This document shows, piece by piece, positions 37,933 to 46,660 of a stretch of 64,000 nt of DNA. The notes beneath the pieces were generated by a model that saw nothing but the letters and a program-made list of their open reading frames with translations, did no database searches and was not told where the DNA came from. Origin of the DNA: Psychrobacter sanguinis (GTDB taxonomy: Bacteria; Pseudomonadota; Gammaproteobacteria; Pseudomonadales; Moraxellaceae); NCBI RefSeq assembly GCF_020736705.1, contig NZ_CP085990.1:558001-622000 (forward strand), given 5' to 3'. Made by a program: the position numbers and the translations under genes. Numbering within the stretch: position 1 is the stretch's first letter; every line of letters begins with the position of its first letter.

Positions 37933-38108
37933 TCATTTGCAATTTTTAAGCCATGTATGTGCTGCATATTCTACATTGAAATGAATTAAGAATACAGTTG
38001 CACACTGAATATAAGGGTAACATGTAACCCAAAATGACTGGTTTTGTTTGTTTAATACCAACTATTTAGAAACTAAATGTTCATCATTCTGACAGTGCTA
38101 ATTTTAAC

Positions 38109-38140
38109 AAAAAAAGACCCCTATCAACAAATAGAGGTCT
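38109..38140 (-). terminator. Terminator of the sdhCDAB operon
   Basis: AGACCCCTAT-CAACAA-ATAGAGGTCT (38115-38140) pairs with one mismatch; the A-run 38109-38114 becomes a U-run on the minus strand. It lies about 87 bp after the sdhB stop. Confidence 0.85.
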
Positions 38141-38226
38141 GTGGTATTCACGTAAAGTATTGCTAAGCTATAGTGATACCTGTTATTAAAATCAATATTA
38201 TTAATGGCTACCGTAACTAAACCATT

Positions 38227-38937
38227 CTAACCGGCTTGTTCTAGTAACAAGTTACGTAGATGACCGATAGCACGTGTTGGGTTTAGACCCTTAGGACATA
38301 CCGCCACACAGTTCATAATACCGCGGCAACGGAATAGACTGAATGGATCATCCATACGTGCCAAACGCGCTTGAGTATCACTATCACGGCTGTCTGCAAC
38401 AAAACGATAAGCGTTAAGTAAGGCAGATGGGCCTAGGAACTTATCAGGATTCCACCAGAATGATGGGCAGCTGGTTGAACAGCAAGCACATAAAATACAC
38501 TCATATAGACCATTTAACTTCTCACGATCTTCAGGAGACTGTAAACGCTCCGTAGGAGGCGCTGGTTGGTCATTGATTAAGTAAGGATGTACTTTCTCAT
38601 ACTGCTCATAGAATTGGTTCATGTCCACAACCAAATCACGTACCACAGGCAGACCTGGTAGAGGACGTACTGTGATTTTCTCTGGTAAAGTGTTCATGTT
38701 AATCAAACATGCCAAGCCGTTTTTACCATTGATGTTAACACCATCAGAGCCACAAATACCTTCACGGCAAGAGCGTCTAAAAGTGATGCTTTCATCTTGT
38801 TTTTTCAAACGTAGTAAAACGTCAAGCAACATACGATCAGAATCTAAAAGCTCGATCGTATAAGTTTGCATGTAAGGTGCTGCGTCCTTATCAGGATCGT
38901 AGCGGTATATCTCAATGGTGCGAGTACCTCGGCTCAT
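38227..38937 (-). CDS. sdhB: Succinate dehydrogenase iron-sulfur subunit
   Basis: 236 residues. It carries electrons from the flavoprotein to the quinone site through three clusters: 2Fe-2S (CREGICGSDG with further C in GLACL), 4Fe-4S (CILCACCSTSCP) and 3Fe-4S (CRGIMNCVAVCPKG). Length matches E. coli SdhB. It sits at the inner face of the cytoplasmic membrane on SdhCD. ATG at 38937. The sdhA-sdhB spacer of 147 bp contains a strong nested hairpin 20 bp upstream of the start. It is the last gene of the operon. Confidence 0.97.
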   Translation of the reverse strand: MSRGTRTIEIYRYDPDKDAAPYMQTYTIELLDSDRMLLDVLLRLKKQDESITFRRSCREGICGSDGVNINGKNGLACLINMNTLPEKITVRPLPGLPVVRDLVVDMNQFYEQYEKVHPYLINDQPAPPTERLQSPEDREKLNGLYECILCACCSTSCPSFWWNPDKFLGPSALLNAYRFVADSRDSDTQARLARMDDPFSLFRCRGIMNCVAVCPKGLNPTRAIGHLRNLLLEQAG

Positions 38938-38956
38938 AGTGCTAACTCCACACGGC

Positions 38957-39005
38957 GTAAAGCTGTTTTTGCGTTTCCCAGCTTGGGAGCGTCCAACAGC
39001 TTTAC
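38957..39005. repeat. Nested hairpin in the sdhA-sdhB spacer
   Basis: GTAAAGCTGTT (38957-38967) pairs perfectly with AACAGCTTTAC (38995-39005); inside, CCCA-GCT-TGGG (38977-38987) forms a second stem. It lies about 20 nt before sdhB on the transcribed strand, without a U-run. Confidence 0.8.
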
Positions 39006-39084
39006 TAATTCAAAAAATTAAAGTCAAATAAGTCACGTTAAACAAGCTTGACTACAATCAGTCAACGCTTTTACTGAATCAGTA

Positions 39085-40935
39085 TTAGTAAACGCGTACT
39101 TTTGGTTCAACGTAATCAACAGTAAGCGGTACTTTGCGAACAGGCTTATAAACAATCTTGTTGCCTTCAGAATACCAAATAGTATGCTTCATCCATTCGT
39201 TGTCGTTACGACCGTTTGGTGCAACAGCATCATCTTCTGGACGCTCATAATCAAGTACGGTATGAGCACCACGACATTCTTTACGCTTAGAAGCTGAAAG
39301 CATAGTAGCTTTAGCCACTTCATAAAGGTTAGCCACTTCTAAAGCTTCAATACGCGCCGTATTAAATACTTGAGATTTATCCGCTAAGTGGATGTTGTCC
39401 ACTTTTTCTTGAAGGGCCAATAACTTCTCAACCCCTTCGTCCATCAATGCTTGAGTACGGAATACACTGGCGTGCTTTTGCATGGTTGCGCGGATTTCGT
39501 CAGCCACTTCTTGGGCATTGTAACCTGAAGTTGACTGCTGAAGCTTGTTCAAGCGACCAACAGTGTAATCAAGTACACGAGGATCGATTGGCTTGTACGC
39601 ATGGTCAGCATGATGGTAATCATCAATGATGTGTTTACCAGCGGCACGACCAAACACAACTAAGTCAAGTAATGAGTTAGTTCCTAAACGGTTAGCACCG
39701 TGAACACTCACACAAGCACACTCACCAATGGCATATAGACCTTTAACGATCTTACCTTCTGTGTATAGGCCGTGTTCGTCTACATTACCTTCTAAATCTG
39801 GAACAATAACCTGACCATTAATTGTGGTTGGGATACCGCCCATCATATAGTGAATGGTTGGGATAACTGGAATAGGCTGCTTAGTAATATCAACGTTGGC
39901 AAAGTTTTTACCAATCTCAAATACTGAAGGCAGACGCTTCATAATGGTATCCACACCTAAGTGAGTCATGTCCATTACGATATGATCCGCATTTGGACCA
40001 CAACCACGGCCTTCTTTGATCTCTTGGTCCATTGAACGTGATACTAAGTCACGTGGTGCTAAATCTTTAACCGTTGGGGCATAACGTTCCATGAAAGCTT
40101 CGCCATCTTTATTACGTAAGATAGCACCTTCACCACGACAACCTTCGGTTAAGAGTACACCAGCACCGAACACACCGGTTGGGTGGAACTGCCAGAATTC
40201 CATATCTTGTAATGGAATACCCGCACGTACTGCCATACCTAGGCCATCACCAGTATTAATGTAAGCGTTAGTTGAAGCAGCGAAAATACGGCCAGCACCA
40301 CCAGTTGCTAAAACAGTATTAGTGGCTTGGAATACGGCCACAGTACCTGTCTCTTGCTCAATAGCGACCACACCGTTGATATTGCCGTCTTCATCTTTGA
40401 TAAGATCTAAAGCGATCCATTCGATGAAGAATTCAGTACCCGCTTCGAGGTTCTTTTGATATAGCGTGTGTAATAGAGCGTGACCGGTACGGTCAGCTGC
40501 TGCACAAGCACGTTGTACCGCTTTTTCACCATAGTTTGAGGTATGACCACCGAATGGGCGCTGATAAATAGTGCCATCTGCGTTACGGTCAAAAGGCATA
40601 CCCATGTGCTCAAGCTCATAAACTACTTTTGGCGCTTCACGGCACATAAATTCGATAGCGTCTTGGTCACCCAACCAGTCAGACCCTTTTACGGTGTCAT
40701 AGAAATGGAAGTGCCAGTTATCATCACTCATGTTACCAAGGCTTGCCCCAATACCACCTTGCGCTGCAACAGTGTGCGAACGGGTTGGGAATACTTTGGT
40801 AATGACAGCTACTTTCATGCCGCCTTCTGCTAATTGCAGTGCTGCACGCATGCCTGAGCCGCCACCGCCAACGATAACAGAGTCGTAATTTAGGGTTTTA
40901 ATATTGCTAATTGTATTGTCTTGTCTAGTTGCCAT
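39085..40935 (-). CDS. sdhA: Succinate dehydrogenase flavoprotein subunit
   Basis: 616 residues, as expected against 588 in E. coli. It oxidises succinate to fumarate. FAD-binding GGGGSGMRAALQLAEGG is at about 23-39; the covalent FAD histidine is in TRSHTVAAQGGIGA; substrate block HPTGVFGAGVLLTEGCRGEGA; active-site arginine in R-D-L-V-S-R-S; GANRLGTNSLLDLVVFGRAAG; C-terminal RKECRGAHTV. ATG at 40935 has AGGAAAAC upstream. It follows sdhD after 216 bp, with a stem-loop in the gap. Confidence 0.97.
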   Translation of the reverse strand: MATRQDNTISNIKTLNYDSVIVGGGGSGMRAALQLAEGGMKVAVITKVFPTRSHTVAAQGGIGASLGNMSDDNWHFHFYDTVKGSDWLGDQDAIEFMCREAPKVVYELEHMGMPFDRNADGTIYQRPFGGHTSNYGEKAVQRACAAADRTGHALLHTLYQKNLEAGTEFFIEWIALDLIKDEDGNINGVVAIEQETGTVAVFQATNTVLATGGAGRIFAASTNAYINTGDGLGMAVRAGIPLQDMEFWQFHPTGVFGAGVLLTEGCRGEGAILRNKDGEAFMERYAPTVKDLAPRDLVSRSMDQEIKEGRGCGPNADHIVMDMTHLGVDTIMKRLPSVFEIGKNFANVDITKQPIPVIPTIHYMMGGIPTTINGQVIVPDLEGNVDEHGLYTEGKIVKGLYAIGECACVSVHGANRLGTNSLLDLVVFGRAAGKHIIDDYHHADHAYKPIDPRVLDYTVGRLNKLQQSTSGYNAQEVADEIRATMQKHASVFRTQALMDEGVEKLLALQEKVDNIHLADKSQVFNTARIEALEVANLYEVAKATMLSASKRKECRGAHTVLDYERPEDDAVAPNGRNDNEWMKHTIWYSEGNKIVYKPVRKVPLTVDYVEPKVRVY

Positions 40936-40984
40936 TACGTTTTCCTAATGAATACGTTAGTCGTCATATCAGCTGGCGATGGGC

Positions 40985-41008
40985 GCTATATTGTCATGAC
41001 ACTATAGC
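40985..41008. repeat. Stem-loop in the sdhD-sdhA spacer
   Basis: GCTATA (40985-40990) pairs with TATAGC (41003-41008) around an inner TGTC-AT-GACA stem, about ten base pairs in total. It is 50-75 bp upstream of sdhA. Confidence 0.6.
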
Positions 41009-41151
41009 CTCACATTACCAGACAGGCTCACTTTAATCTAAAGTTGTTTAGTACCTCGATTAACCTATGCTAAGTCTTTCTATTCGATTTATAACGCTTT
41101 ATGTTTCAAAGCAATCAACTCACATTAGAAAAGACGGAGCAAACTGGTTAA

Positions 41152-41523
41152 TTACATGATACCGCGGCCCCAAAAAATCATGACGCCCCAGAATAGGTAT
41201 ACCAAAATTGCGATAATCATAGCAGCCTGTAGTACGATGCGTAAGCCGGTAGATTTAACATAGTCGGTAAATACCGTCCACATCCCTACCCATGCGTGTA
41301 CTGCCAAGGCAACAATCGCCAATAAGCTTAATAAACGCATTGGCATACTCATGATAAACGTTACCCACTGGTCATAACCAATATGGCCATTGAATAAGAA
41401 GAAGCTTACCATCACAACAGCATATACGGCTAATACCACAGCACTAATACGCTGCATTACCCAGTCGCGCGAGCCTGAGCCAGTTAGGCCTGTCGCACTT
41501 TTAATTCCAGAATCATTTCTCAT
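41152..41523 (-). CDS. sdhD: Succinate dehydrogenase membrane anchor subunit
   Basis: 123 residues from ATG at 41523, which overlaps the sdhC stop by one base (TAATG); an in-frame ATG at 41538 is possible, but GGGTGAT lies at the right distance for 41523. Three membrane segments: about 24-45 (VVLAVYAVVMVSFFLF), 58-80 (LLSLLAIVALAVHAWVGMW) and 93-115 (IVLQAAMIIAILVYLFWGVM). The heme ligand is likely H in VHAWVGMW, and the conserved TVFTDYVK follows. It forms the quinone site and anchors SdhAB with SdhC. Confidence 0.93.
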   Translation of the reverse strand: MRNDSGIKSATGLTGSGSRDWVMQRISAVVLAVYAVVMVSFFLFNGHIGYDQWVTFIMSMPMRLLSLLAIVALAVHAWVGMWTVFTDYVKSTGLRIVLQAAMIIAILVYLFWGVMIFWGRGIM

Positions 41524-41900
41524 TAGAACATCACCCATATAAATGACAGTACTATCAATATAGCGGCAATAACAAGGCTCACAATTGACGCTGTTCTACC
41601 AGACTGTAGTTCTTCATTGAAGCCCATATCGGCAAATAAATGTTTGATACCCATTACAAAATGGTAAGCAGTGGCAGCAACAAAGATCCACGCAATAAAG
41701 CGCAGTACCATGTTGTCAAAAACAGCATCAAAATTTTGAGGAGAAGATAAAGAAGTTTGCAAAAGCCACAGCATCACTGGAATTAAGATGAAAAGAATAA
41801 TTCCTGAAATACGATGTAAAATCGAAGCTCTGGCCGTCGGTGAACTGTTAACGCTTATCACTTGGCTAAGTGGCAGATTAATCGGTCGGTTGCTTTTCAC
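41523..41900 (-). CDS. sdhC: Succinate dehydrogenase cytochrome b556 subunit
   Basis: 125 residues with three membrane segments (about 31-50, 68-88, 105-125). The signature R-P-I-N-L-P-L near the start, S-I-L-H-R-I-S-G at about 27-34 and AYHFVMGIKHLFAD at about 78-91 are diagnostic; H in HRISG and the heme-ligand H in AYHFVMGIKH are present. The start is GTG at 41900 with AAAGGA 8 nt upstream. It is the first gene of sdhCDAB and is translationally coupled to sdhD. A 1.6-kb spacer precedes it, shared with the divergent gltA. Confidence 0.95.
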   Translation of the reverse strand: MKSNRPINLPLSQVISVNSSPTARASILHRISGIILFILIPVMLWLLQTSLSSPQNFDAVFDNMVLRFIAWIFVAATAYHFVMGIKHLFADMGFNEELQSGRTASIVSLVIAAILIVLSFIWVMF

Positions 41901-43535
41901 AGCGGGCGTCCTTTTGCGGTTGACACTCGTGGTTACGCCTTAAAGACTGAGCAACTTTTGATAGTAATATTTGTAGGGGGAATGCTAACTTAAATTGCAG
42001 TCGGCTATTTTCTACATTACCTGAGTTGTGAAGTCTAAAACGTACACGAGACGGATAAGTTAAGGAGTTGCTAACTGGCTAAATTCATACCTAGCCGTAC
42101 TGTAAAGCTACAGCACTCTAAATATATTTGTTAAATATAAATAAGAATTAGAGCATATAGATTCGATGCTAAAGCTTACGCCAGTTTAAGGGCGTTGGCG
42201 ACTGTTCCTAAATTAATCTACTGTTGTTGCAAAGAAATACGTTCGAAAATTTATAATTAATACTAATAAGCACCTATGCCCTTGATACCCATTATAAATT
42301 TATGGATGAATCCATCCTGATTTCTAAGCTCACAATTAATTAAATAAATGGTAAGCCAGCATCTATAACGCAGTAATTATAGAGTTTGTTGCTATCAATT
42401 ACAAATAAAATACCAAATTAGCTTTTCTAGTCATTTTATTTCTAATTAACTGCTTAAATTAAGCCTGTTGTTAAGCCATGTCAACCACAGTTAAAGAAAG
42501 GTTATATAATAGGTAGATAATATACAGAGCTTGAATCATAGTTAAACACTTCATAGTGTCTAATTATTCATTAACAAGTTACCGCTCAAACCTGTCATAA
42601 CCCTCGCTAATTATTGACAGTTGTCTATTAATAGGTTCAGTTAAATCCTAATAGCTACTCTAATTTGACCCTACTAAAGTTTACCCTTACTAAAACGTAA
42701 CTAAATATTACCAACTATCTGGCTCTATAAAAGGCATTAACAAGGTTTATTCCTCTGTATCAACGTACTCTATCCTGAAACAGCCTCGCCTATCTTTTAA
42801 AATTTTAGATAAGGGCAGAGTACGTACACACTATTACTCTCCCCCGATATTAGATAACGCTTATTCTGCTAATTTGATAAGAATCCAGACTGTCTAGGGC
42901 TTAATCATCATTCAATAGTTTCAAAAAAACTGATTAAATTTTAGACACTTGAAAAGCATTAATTTAGTGCTCGTCCATTGACTAATGGGGCAATTTTGCG
43001 TTATAAATGTTTTTTCAATTCTACATATTTACTGATAGCCTATAATCGGTATGTGCTAATACCTTTCCCTTATTTGGTCTGATATTGTTAATATATCATT
43101 ATAACTAAAGCAATTTTGTTGATGACATAGACCAGCAATCATGACCTTATTCAGTCGTTCTTGCTAGGAAAAACCCACATTACCGTATTGTTTCTAAGTT
43201 AACTGGTTTTAAGTCGGCTAGAAAGTCTTAGACCAACTGACAAACAGTTGTCTCATCAACAGTTAGGCTATACAGATCAATTTCATAATAGATAAAGCGA
43301 GTTAAAAATTATTTTTTAATGTTGTTTTAAGCTGTTTAAGCCATGGAAAGCTACCCCTTTTAGGAGTAACCTTTGAGTCGCTTAAATAGCTCGTTTATAT
43401 TTAGTGTCATACCCCGATAACTTTTTTAAATTAGAGGCCGAGTAGGTCTTGGTTTGAGTTAAACCTGACGGCCTTTTTTTTATTTTTGTTATCGACCCCA
43501 AACTTACTGTTTATTCCAATAATTAAGAGGATTTT
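41901..43535. other. 1.6-kb divergent control region between sdhC and gltA
   Basis: The longest non-coding stretch of the window; no convincing gene on either strand. It must hold the promoters of sdhCDAB (-) and gltA (+). A TATAAT at 43041-43046 is a candidate -10 for rightward transcription, with only a weak -35. An intrinsic terminator (43436-43481) lies in the gltA leader. Several short palindromes (for example CAACTG-ACAAA-CAGTTG near 43234) are present but ordinary. Confidence 0.55.
43436..43481 (+). terminator. Intrinsic terminator in the gltA leader
   Basis: GGCCG (43436-43440) pairs with CGGCC (43469-43473); between them GGTTT-GAGTT-AAACC (43451-43465) forms a second stem; eight T follow (43474-43481). 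It faces gltA and ends 54 bp before its start codon. It either closes a short upstream RNA or attenuates gltA. Confidence 0.8.
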
Positions 43536-44816
43536 ATGGCTAACGAAAATGCATATCTAAAGGTAGATGGAAAGGAATATGAATTACCAATTATTGAAGG
43601 TACGCTTGGTCCGTCAGTAATTGACATTGCTGCTTTCCAAGAAGCCGGCTATTGGACTTACGATCCAGGCTACAAAGTAACTGCGCCAGTAGAATCAGCC
43701 ATCACCTTTATTGATGGTGACAAAGGCGAATTGTTACACCGCGGCTATCCTATCGACCAGTTAGCTGATAATGCTGAATATCTAGAAGTTTGCTATGCGT
43801 TATTACATGGTGACTTGCCAAATGCTGAACAAAAAGAAGAGTTTTACAAAAAAGTAAGAGAGCATACTGGTGTTCATGACCAATTACGTAAATTCTTCGA
43901 AGGTTTCCGCCGTGATGCTCACCCAATGGCTATCATGGTAGGTGTGGTAGGTGCATTGTCTGCCTTCTATCATGACCATCTTGATGTTACTGATGAGAAA
44001 CAGCGCGATATCACTGCTATCCGCTTAATCTCAAAAATGCCAACCATCGCTGCGATGAGCTACAAGTACACCAAGGGCGAACCATTCATGTACCCACGTA
44101 ATGATTTTAATTACGCGGAAAACTTCTTATACATGATGTTCGCAACGCCAGCAGATGTAAACTACAAAGTAGATCCAATCATTGCTAAAGCAATGGACAA
44201 GATCTTTACTTTACACGCTGACCACGAGCAAAACGCTTCTACTTCTACTGTTCGTTTGACCGCATCTACTGGTGCTAACCCATATGCTTGTATCGCTGCT
44301 GGTATCGTAGCGCTTTGGGGACCATCACACGGTGGTGCTAACGAAGCGGTTCTAAAAATGTTAGATGAAATCGGCACTGTAGAAAACGTTGACGAGTTCA
44401 TGGAAAAAGTTAAACGCAAAGAAGTGAAGCTAATGGGCTTTGGTCACCGCGTTTACAAAAACTTCGATCCACGTGCGAAAGTAATGAAGGAAACTTGTGA
44501 CGAAGTTTTAGGTGCTTTAGGTATCAATGATCCTAAGCTTGAGCTTGCAATGAAGCTTGAGAAAATCGCTCTAGAAGACGAGTACTTCGTAAAACGTAAC
44601 CTATATCCAAACGTTGACTTCTACTCAGGTATCATCCTTAAAGCGATTGGTATCCCAACTGAAATGTTCACCGTTATCTTCGCTTTAGCCCGTACTTCAG
44701 GTTGGATTAGCCACTTGTTAGAAATGCATTCAGCACCATTCAAGATTGGTCGTCCACGTCAGTTATACACTGGCGAAACCAAGCGTGACTTCGTAAAACT
44801 TGAAGACCGCAAATAA
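43536..44816 (+). CDS. gltA: Citrate synthase, type II (hexameric)
   Basis: 426 residues, typical of the NADH-sensitive gammaproteobacterial enzyme. It condenses acetyl-CoA and oxaloacetate. Catalytic blocks: [15 protein letters not shown] with the first histidine, [14 protein letters not shown] with the second, and NVDFYSG with the catalytic aspartate. The N-terminal small domain (about 1-45) includes the beta-rich segment typical of type II enzymes. ATG at 43536 has AAGAGG 6 nt upstream. It is transcribed divergently from sdhCDAB, the arrangement also seen in E. coli. A strong terminator follows the stop. Confidence 0.97.
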   Translation: MANENAYLKVDGKEYELPIIEGTLGPSVIDIAAFQEAGYWTYDPGYKVTAPVESAITFIDGDKGELLHRGYPIDQLADNAEYLEVCYALLHGDLPNAEQKEEFYKKVREHTGVHDQLRKFFEGFRRDAHPMAIMVGVVGALSAFYHDHLDVTDEKQRDITAIRLISKMPTIAAMSYKYTKGEPFMYPRNDFNYAENFLYMMFATPADVNYKVDPIIAKAMDKIFTLHADHEQNASTSTVRLTASTGANPYACIAAGIVALWGPSHGGANEAVLKMLDEIGTVENVDEFMEKVKRKEVKLMGFGHRVYKNFDPRAKVMKETCDEVLGALGINDPKLELAMKLEKIALEDEYFVKRNLYPNVDFYSGIILKAIGIPTEMFTVIFALARTSGWISHLLEMHSAPFKIGRPRQLYTGETKRDFVKLEDRK

Positions 44817-44894
44817 GCTTTATTGTTTATTTAGCTAGTTCGAGGATTAGCTAAGACTAACCTAAGCAGTTTGTTAATCTTAGCCTTTCTCAAA

Positions 44895-44927
44895 AAGAAG
44901 CCCCCGATATATCGGGGGCTTTTTTTA
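44895..44927. terminator. Intrinsic terminator after gltA
   Basis: The perfect palindrome AGCCCCCGATATATCGGGGG+CT (44899-44920) is followed by a seven-base T-run and preceded by an A-rich stretch; it can act in both directions. Confidence 0.95.
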
Positions 44928-44994
44928 TCCTCTTTTTTTACGGGTCTCTTTTGTTTAATACGCTTATTAAGCTTAAACCTTATCAACTTAGCGC

Positions 44995-45990
44995 TTACTT
45001 AAACTGTTTCAGCTTTTGTTGATACTGCTCAATTTGCTTGTCATAGTCTTCAATTTTTTCATTGAACTCTGTTGCCAACCTATCAAACTCAGCCACTTGC
45101 TTTTGTTGCTCTTCGATTTGAGACTGTTTTAGTGCTTCAAGTTCGGCACTCTGCTGTCTTTCAATCTGCTCCCATATTTGATACTGCTTAAGCATTCTGG
45201 CTAGAGCAGGGCTTTTTATCACCAGACGTTCAGCCAACTCTGCATTGTTAAACACTTGAGGCGTTAAAGTAGCGACACTTAACAAGGTATCAATATCTTG
45301 TGCTGATATCGGTGTGTCATCTTCAAGATACAACGACTGCATAGCCTCATTATAGCGGAGACCAATTTCTTTAGCGCTCAACTCTTGAGGAGGTGCTATC
45401 GCCAGTTTAATCAATGGCAACTCTTGCAACGTTACTTCCTCAGTGTCAGTCCCCTTTTTACCTGAGTCGATAGAAGGCGCTTTGTTAGCATCTACTGCTT
45501 CATTTATGGGCTGATTCGTTGTTTTACTCGTCGCTTCAGTTGTGGCTTTAACTGCTGCCTCACCTGGCGTTCTACTTATAAGTGGCGAGTTGGGCGTTTT
45601 ATCCGCAGCAGTTTGACTCTCTACGACATCGGTCGCTGCTGACTTATTAGCTGCATTATCGGTATTTATTGGGCTATCATCCGGACTATCTGCTGCTTGT
45701 AATGCTTCATACTCAGCCAATTGGCTTTGTTGCAAATCAAGCATACGGTTCACAAACTCAGTCTCAAAATTAGCGACTTGTGTTTTGGCCTCTTGGCTCA
45801 TCGAAACGGCATTACCGTTTGCCACTTCTTGCGTGGAATTTTGTGCTTTATTGCCGTCTTCTGTGTCCGGCTGGCAGCCCGATAAACCAATCGCCGCCAC
45901 TAGTCCAAAAGTTAATAATGATTTGACAGGCGCTGGCTTTTTAGTAATGACCTGGTTAGATGTCACAGAATTTTTATTACTCTCAATCAT
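44995..45990 (-). CDS. Putative lipoprotein with coiled-coil C-terminus
   Basis: 331 residues. A long n-region and a hydrophobic segment end in the lipobox LSGC (C39), so it is probably lipidated. Residues about 40-190 are low-complexity, rich in A, T, S, N, D and Q. A compact middle follows (TPISAQDIDTLLSVATLTPQVFNNAELAERL). The last 75 residues form a heptad-like coiled coil rich in Q, E and K (QQKQVAEFDRLATEFNEKIEDYDKQI). ATG at 45990 has GAGGAG 8 nt upstream and overlaps the stop of the preceding gene by 4 bp, so the two are translationally coupled. No family is recognised; a structural envelope role is a guess. Confidence 0.75.
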   Translation of the reverse strand: MIESNKNSVTSNQVITKKPAPVKSLLTFGLVAAIGLSGCQPDTEDGNKAQNSTQEVANGNAVSMSQEAKTQVANFETEFVNRMLDLQQSQLAEYEALQAADSPDDSPINTDNAANKSAATDVVESQTAADKTPNSPLISRTPGEAAVKATTEATSKTTNQPINEAVDANKAPSIDSGKKGTDTEEVTLQELPLIKLAIAPPQELSAKEIGLRYNEAMQSLYLEDDTPISAQDIDTLLSVATLTPQVFNNAELAERLVIKSPALARMLKQYQIWEQIERQQSAELEALKQSQIEEQQKQVAEFDRLATEFNEKIEDYDKQIEQYQQKLKQFK

Positions 45991-46568
45991 GCTTTGTGCT
46001 CCTCATTCGACTGCTTATTAGACTGCAGAAAAGGAATGCAAGCTTGCCAAGCGCCACAATCTTTACCCTGCTCACGGCGCACAAAATAGTCTTGTACCAT
46101 ACGTGCCTGTTGTTCAATACCATAGGCGAAGAAAGACTTACCATCTGCTAAGGTATAGTCATAGCGTCGGTTCATCACTGCGCCACGCACCACCTTTAAG
46201 CCTTGTTGCAACTGCCAAACATGAGTCAGCTCATGAATCAGCCAGCTTTTTCTGCCCAATGGGGCTTTACTAAAATCCTCTGTCCAATCTTCAGGGTTAA
46301 AGTAAATATTACCATTAGGACTCACCGCATAGTTTTTTAGTACCCACCACGCTGTTTTGAGACGGACTTGACTGACATCAAAATCCGGACCAAACACCGA
46401 ATGTGCCATCTTAATCTCCGCTTCGTTTAATGCCCTACTCTTTTGTGGCCCAGTTTTTATGTTTACCTTAGTACTGACATAGGCCGTTGCTTTAGGCAAT
46501 TTTTGCCAATGCCGCTTAAGTTGATTGATTTGTTTAAGTTGTTTGAGTTTCGATCGCATGGTTATCAC
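45987..46568 (-). CDS. Putative zinc-dependent HExxH protein, first gene of a lipoprotein operon
   Basis: 193 residues. The motif I-H-E-L-T-H-V-W-Q at about residues 110-118 is a zincin-type HExxH site. It is followed by QLQQGLKVVRGAVMNRRYDY and a conserved-looking FFAYGIEQQARMVQDYF with a glutamate that could be the third ligand. Proteins of this type are sometimes annotated as Vgr-related or DUF4157-like. No signal peptide is seen; the N-terminus is basic. The start is GTG at 46568, because GGAGG lies 8 nt upstream; an ATG three codons later would be too far from it. That GGAGG is the very end of the neighbouring TnpB element. Peptidase activity is unproven. Confidence 0.72.
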   Translation of the reverse strand: MITMRSKLKQLKQINQLKRHWQKLPKATAYVSTKVNIKTGPQKSRALNEAEIKMAHSVFGPDFDVSQVRLKTAWWVLKNYAVSPNGNIYFNPEDWTEDFSKAPLGRKSWLIHELTHVWQLQQGLKVVRGAVMNRRYDYTLADGKSFFAYGIEQQARMVQDYFVRREQGKDCGAWQACIPFLQSNKQSNEEHKA

Positions 46569-46572
46569 TCTA

Positions 46573-46660
46573 TTGACCTCCTCCCCTCGCTAAACCGAGG
46601 GGATTCCTACCGCTAGACGGCCAAGCCCGACCGCAAGGATGTTCTTAGCGGCATTGATAT
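46573..46660 (-). ncRNA. Predicted omega RNA 3' part of the second TnpB element
   Basis: By analogy with the family, the guide RNA scaffold ends at the right-end hairpin (46583-46602) plus AGGAGGTCAA. The tnpB stop codon (46590-46592) lies inside this hairpin, so RNA and coding sequence overlap. The guide would be TAGAGTGATAACCATGCGA, the start region of the next gene. The 5' limit is a guess. Confidence 0.45.

Larger units (their letters stand above)
37364..38226. other. 863-bp spacer between sdhB and sucA
   Basis: It holds the sdh terminator (38109-38140), a possible 56-residue gene on the minus strand, an AACATT/AATGTT hairpin near 37680, and a pair of inverted 10-mers TGCAAATGAA (37722-37731) and TTCATTTGCA (37932-37941). 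Separate transcription of sucA from a promoter here is likely because a terminator precedes it. Confidence 0.55.

Noticed and set aside
37742..37984. 80-residue frame on the plus strand between sucA and sdhB
   Set aside because: No ribosome-binding site, odd composition, and it overlaps a slightly better minus-strand candidate; likely chance.
41901..43535. Hidden gene in the 1.6-kb sdhC-gltA spacer
   Set aside because: Scanned by eye in both directions; stop codons are frequent and no frame with a start signal and protein-like composition stood out.
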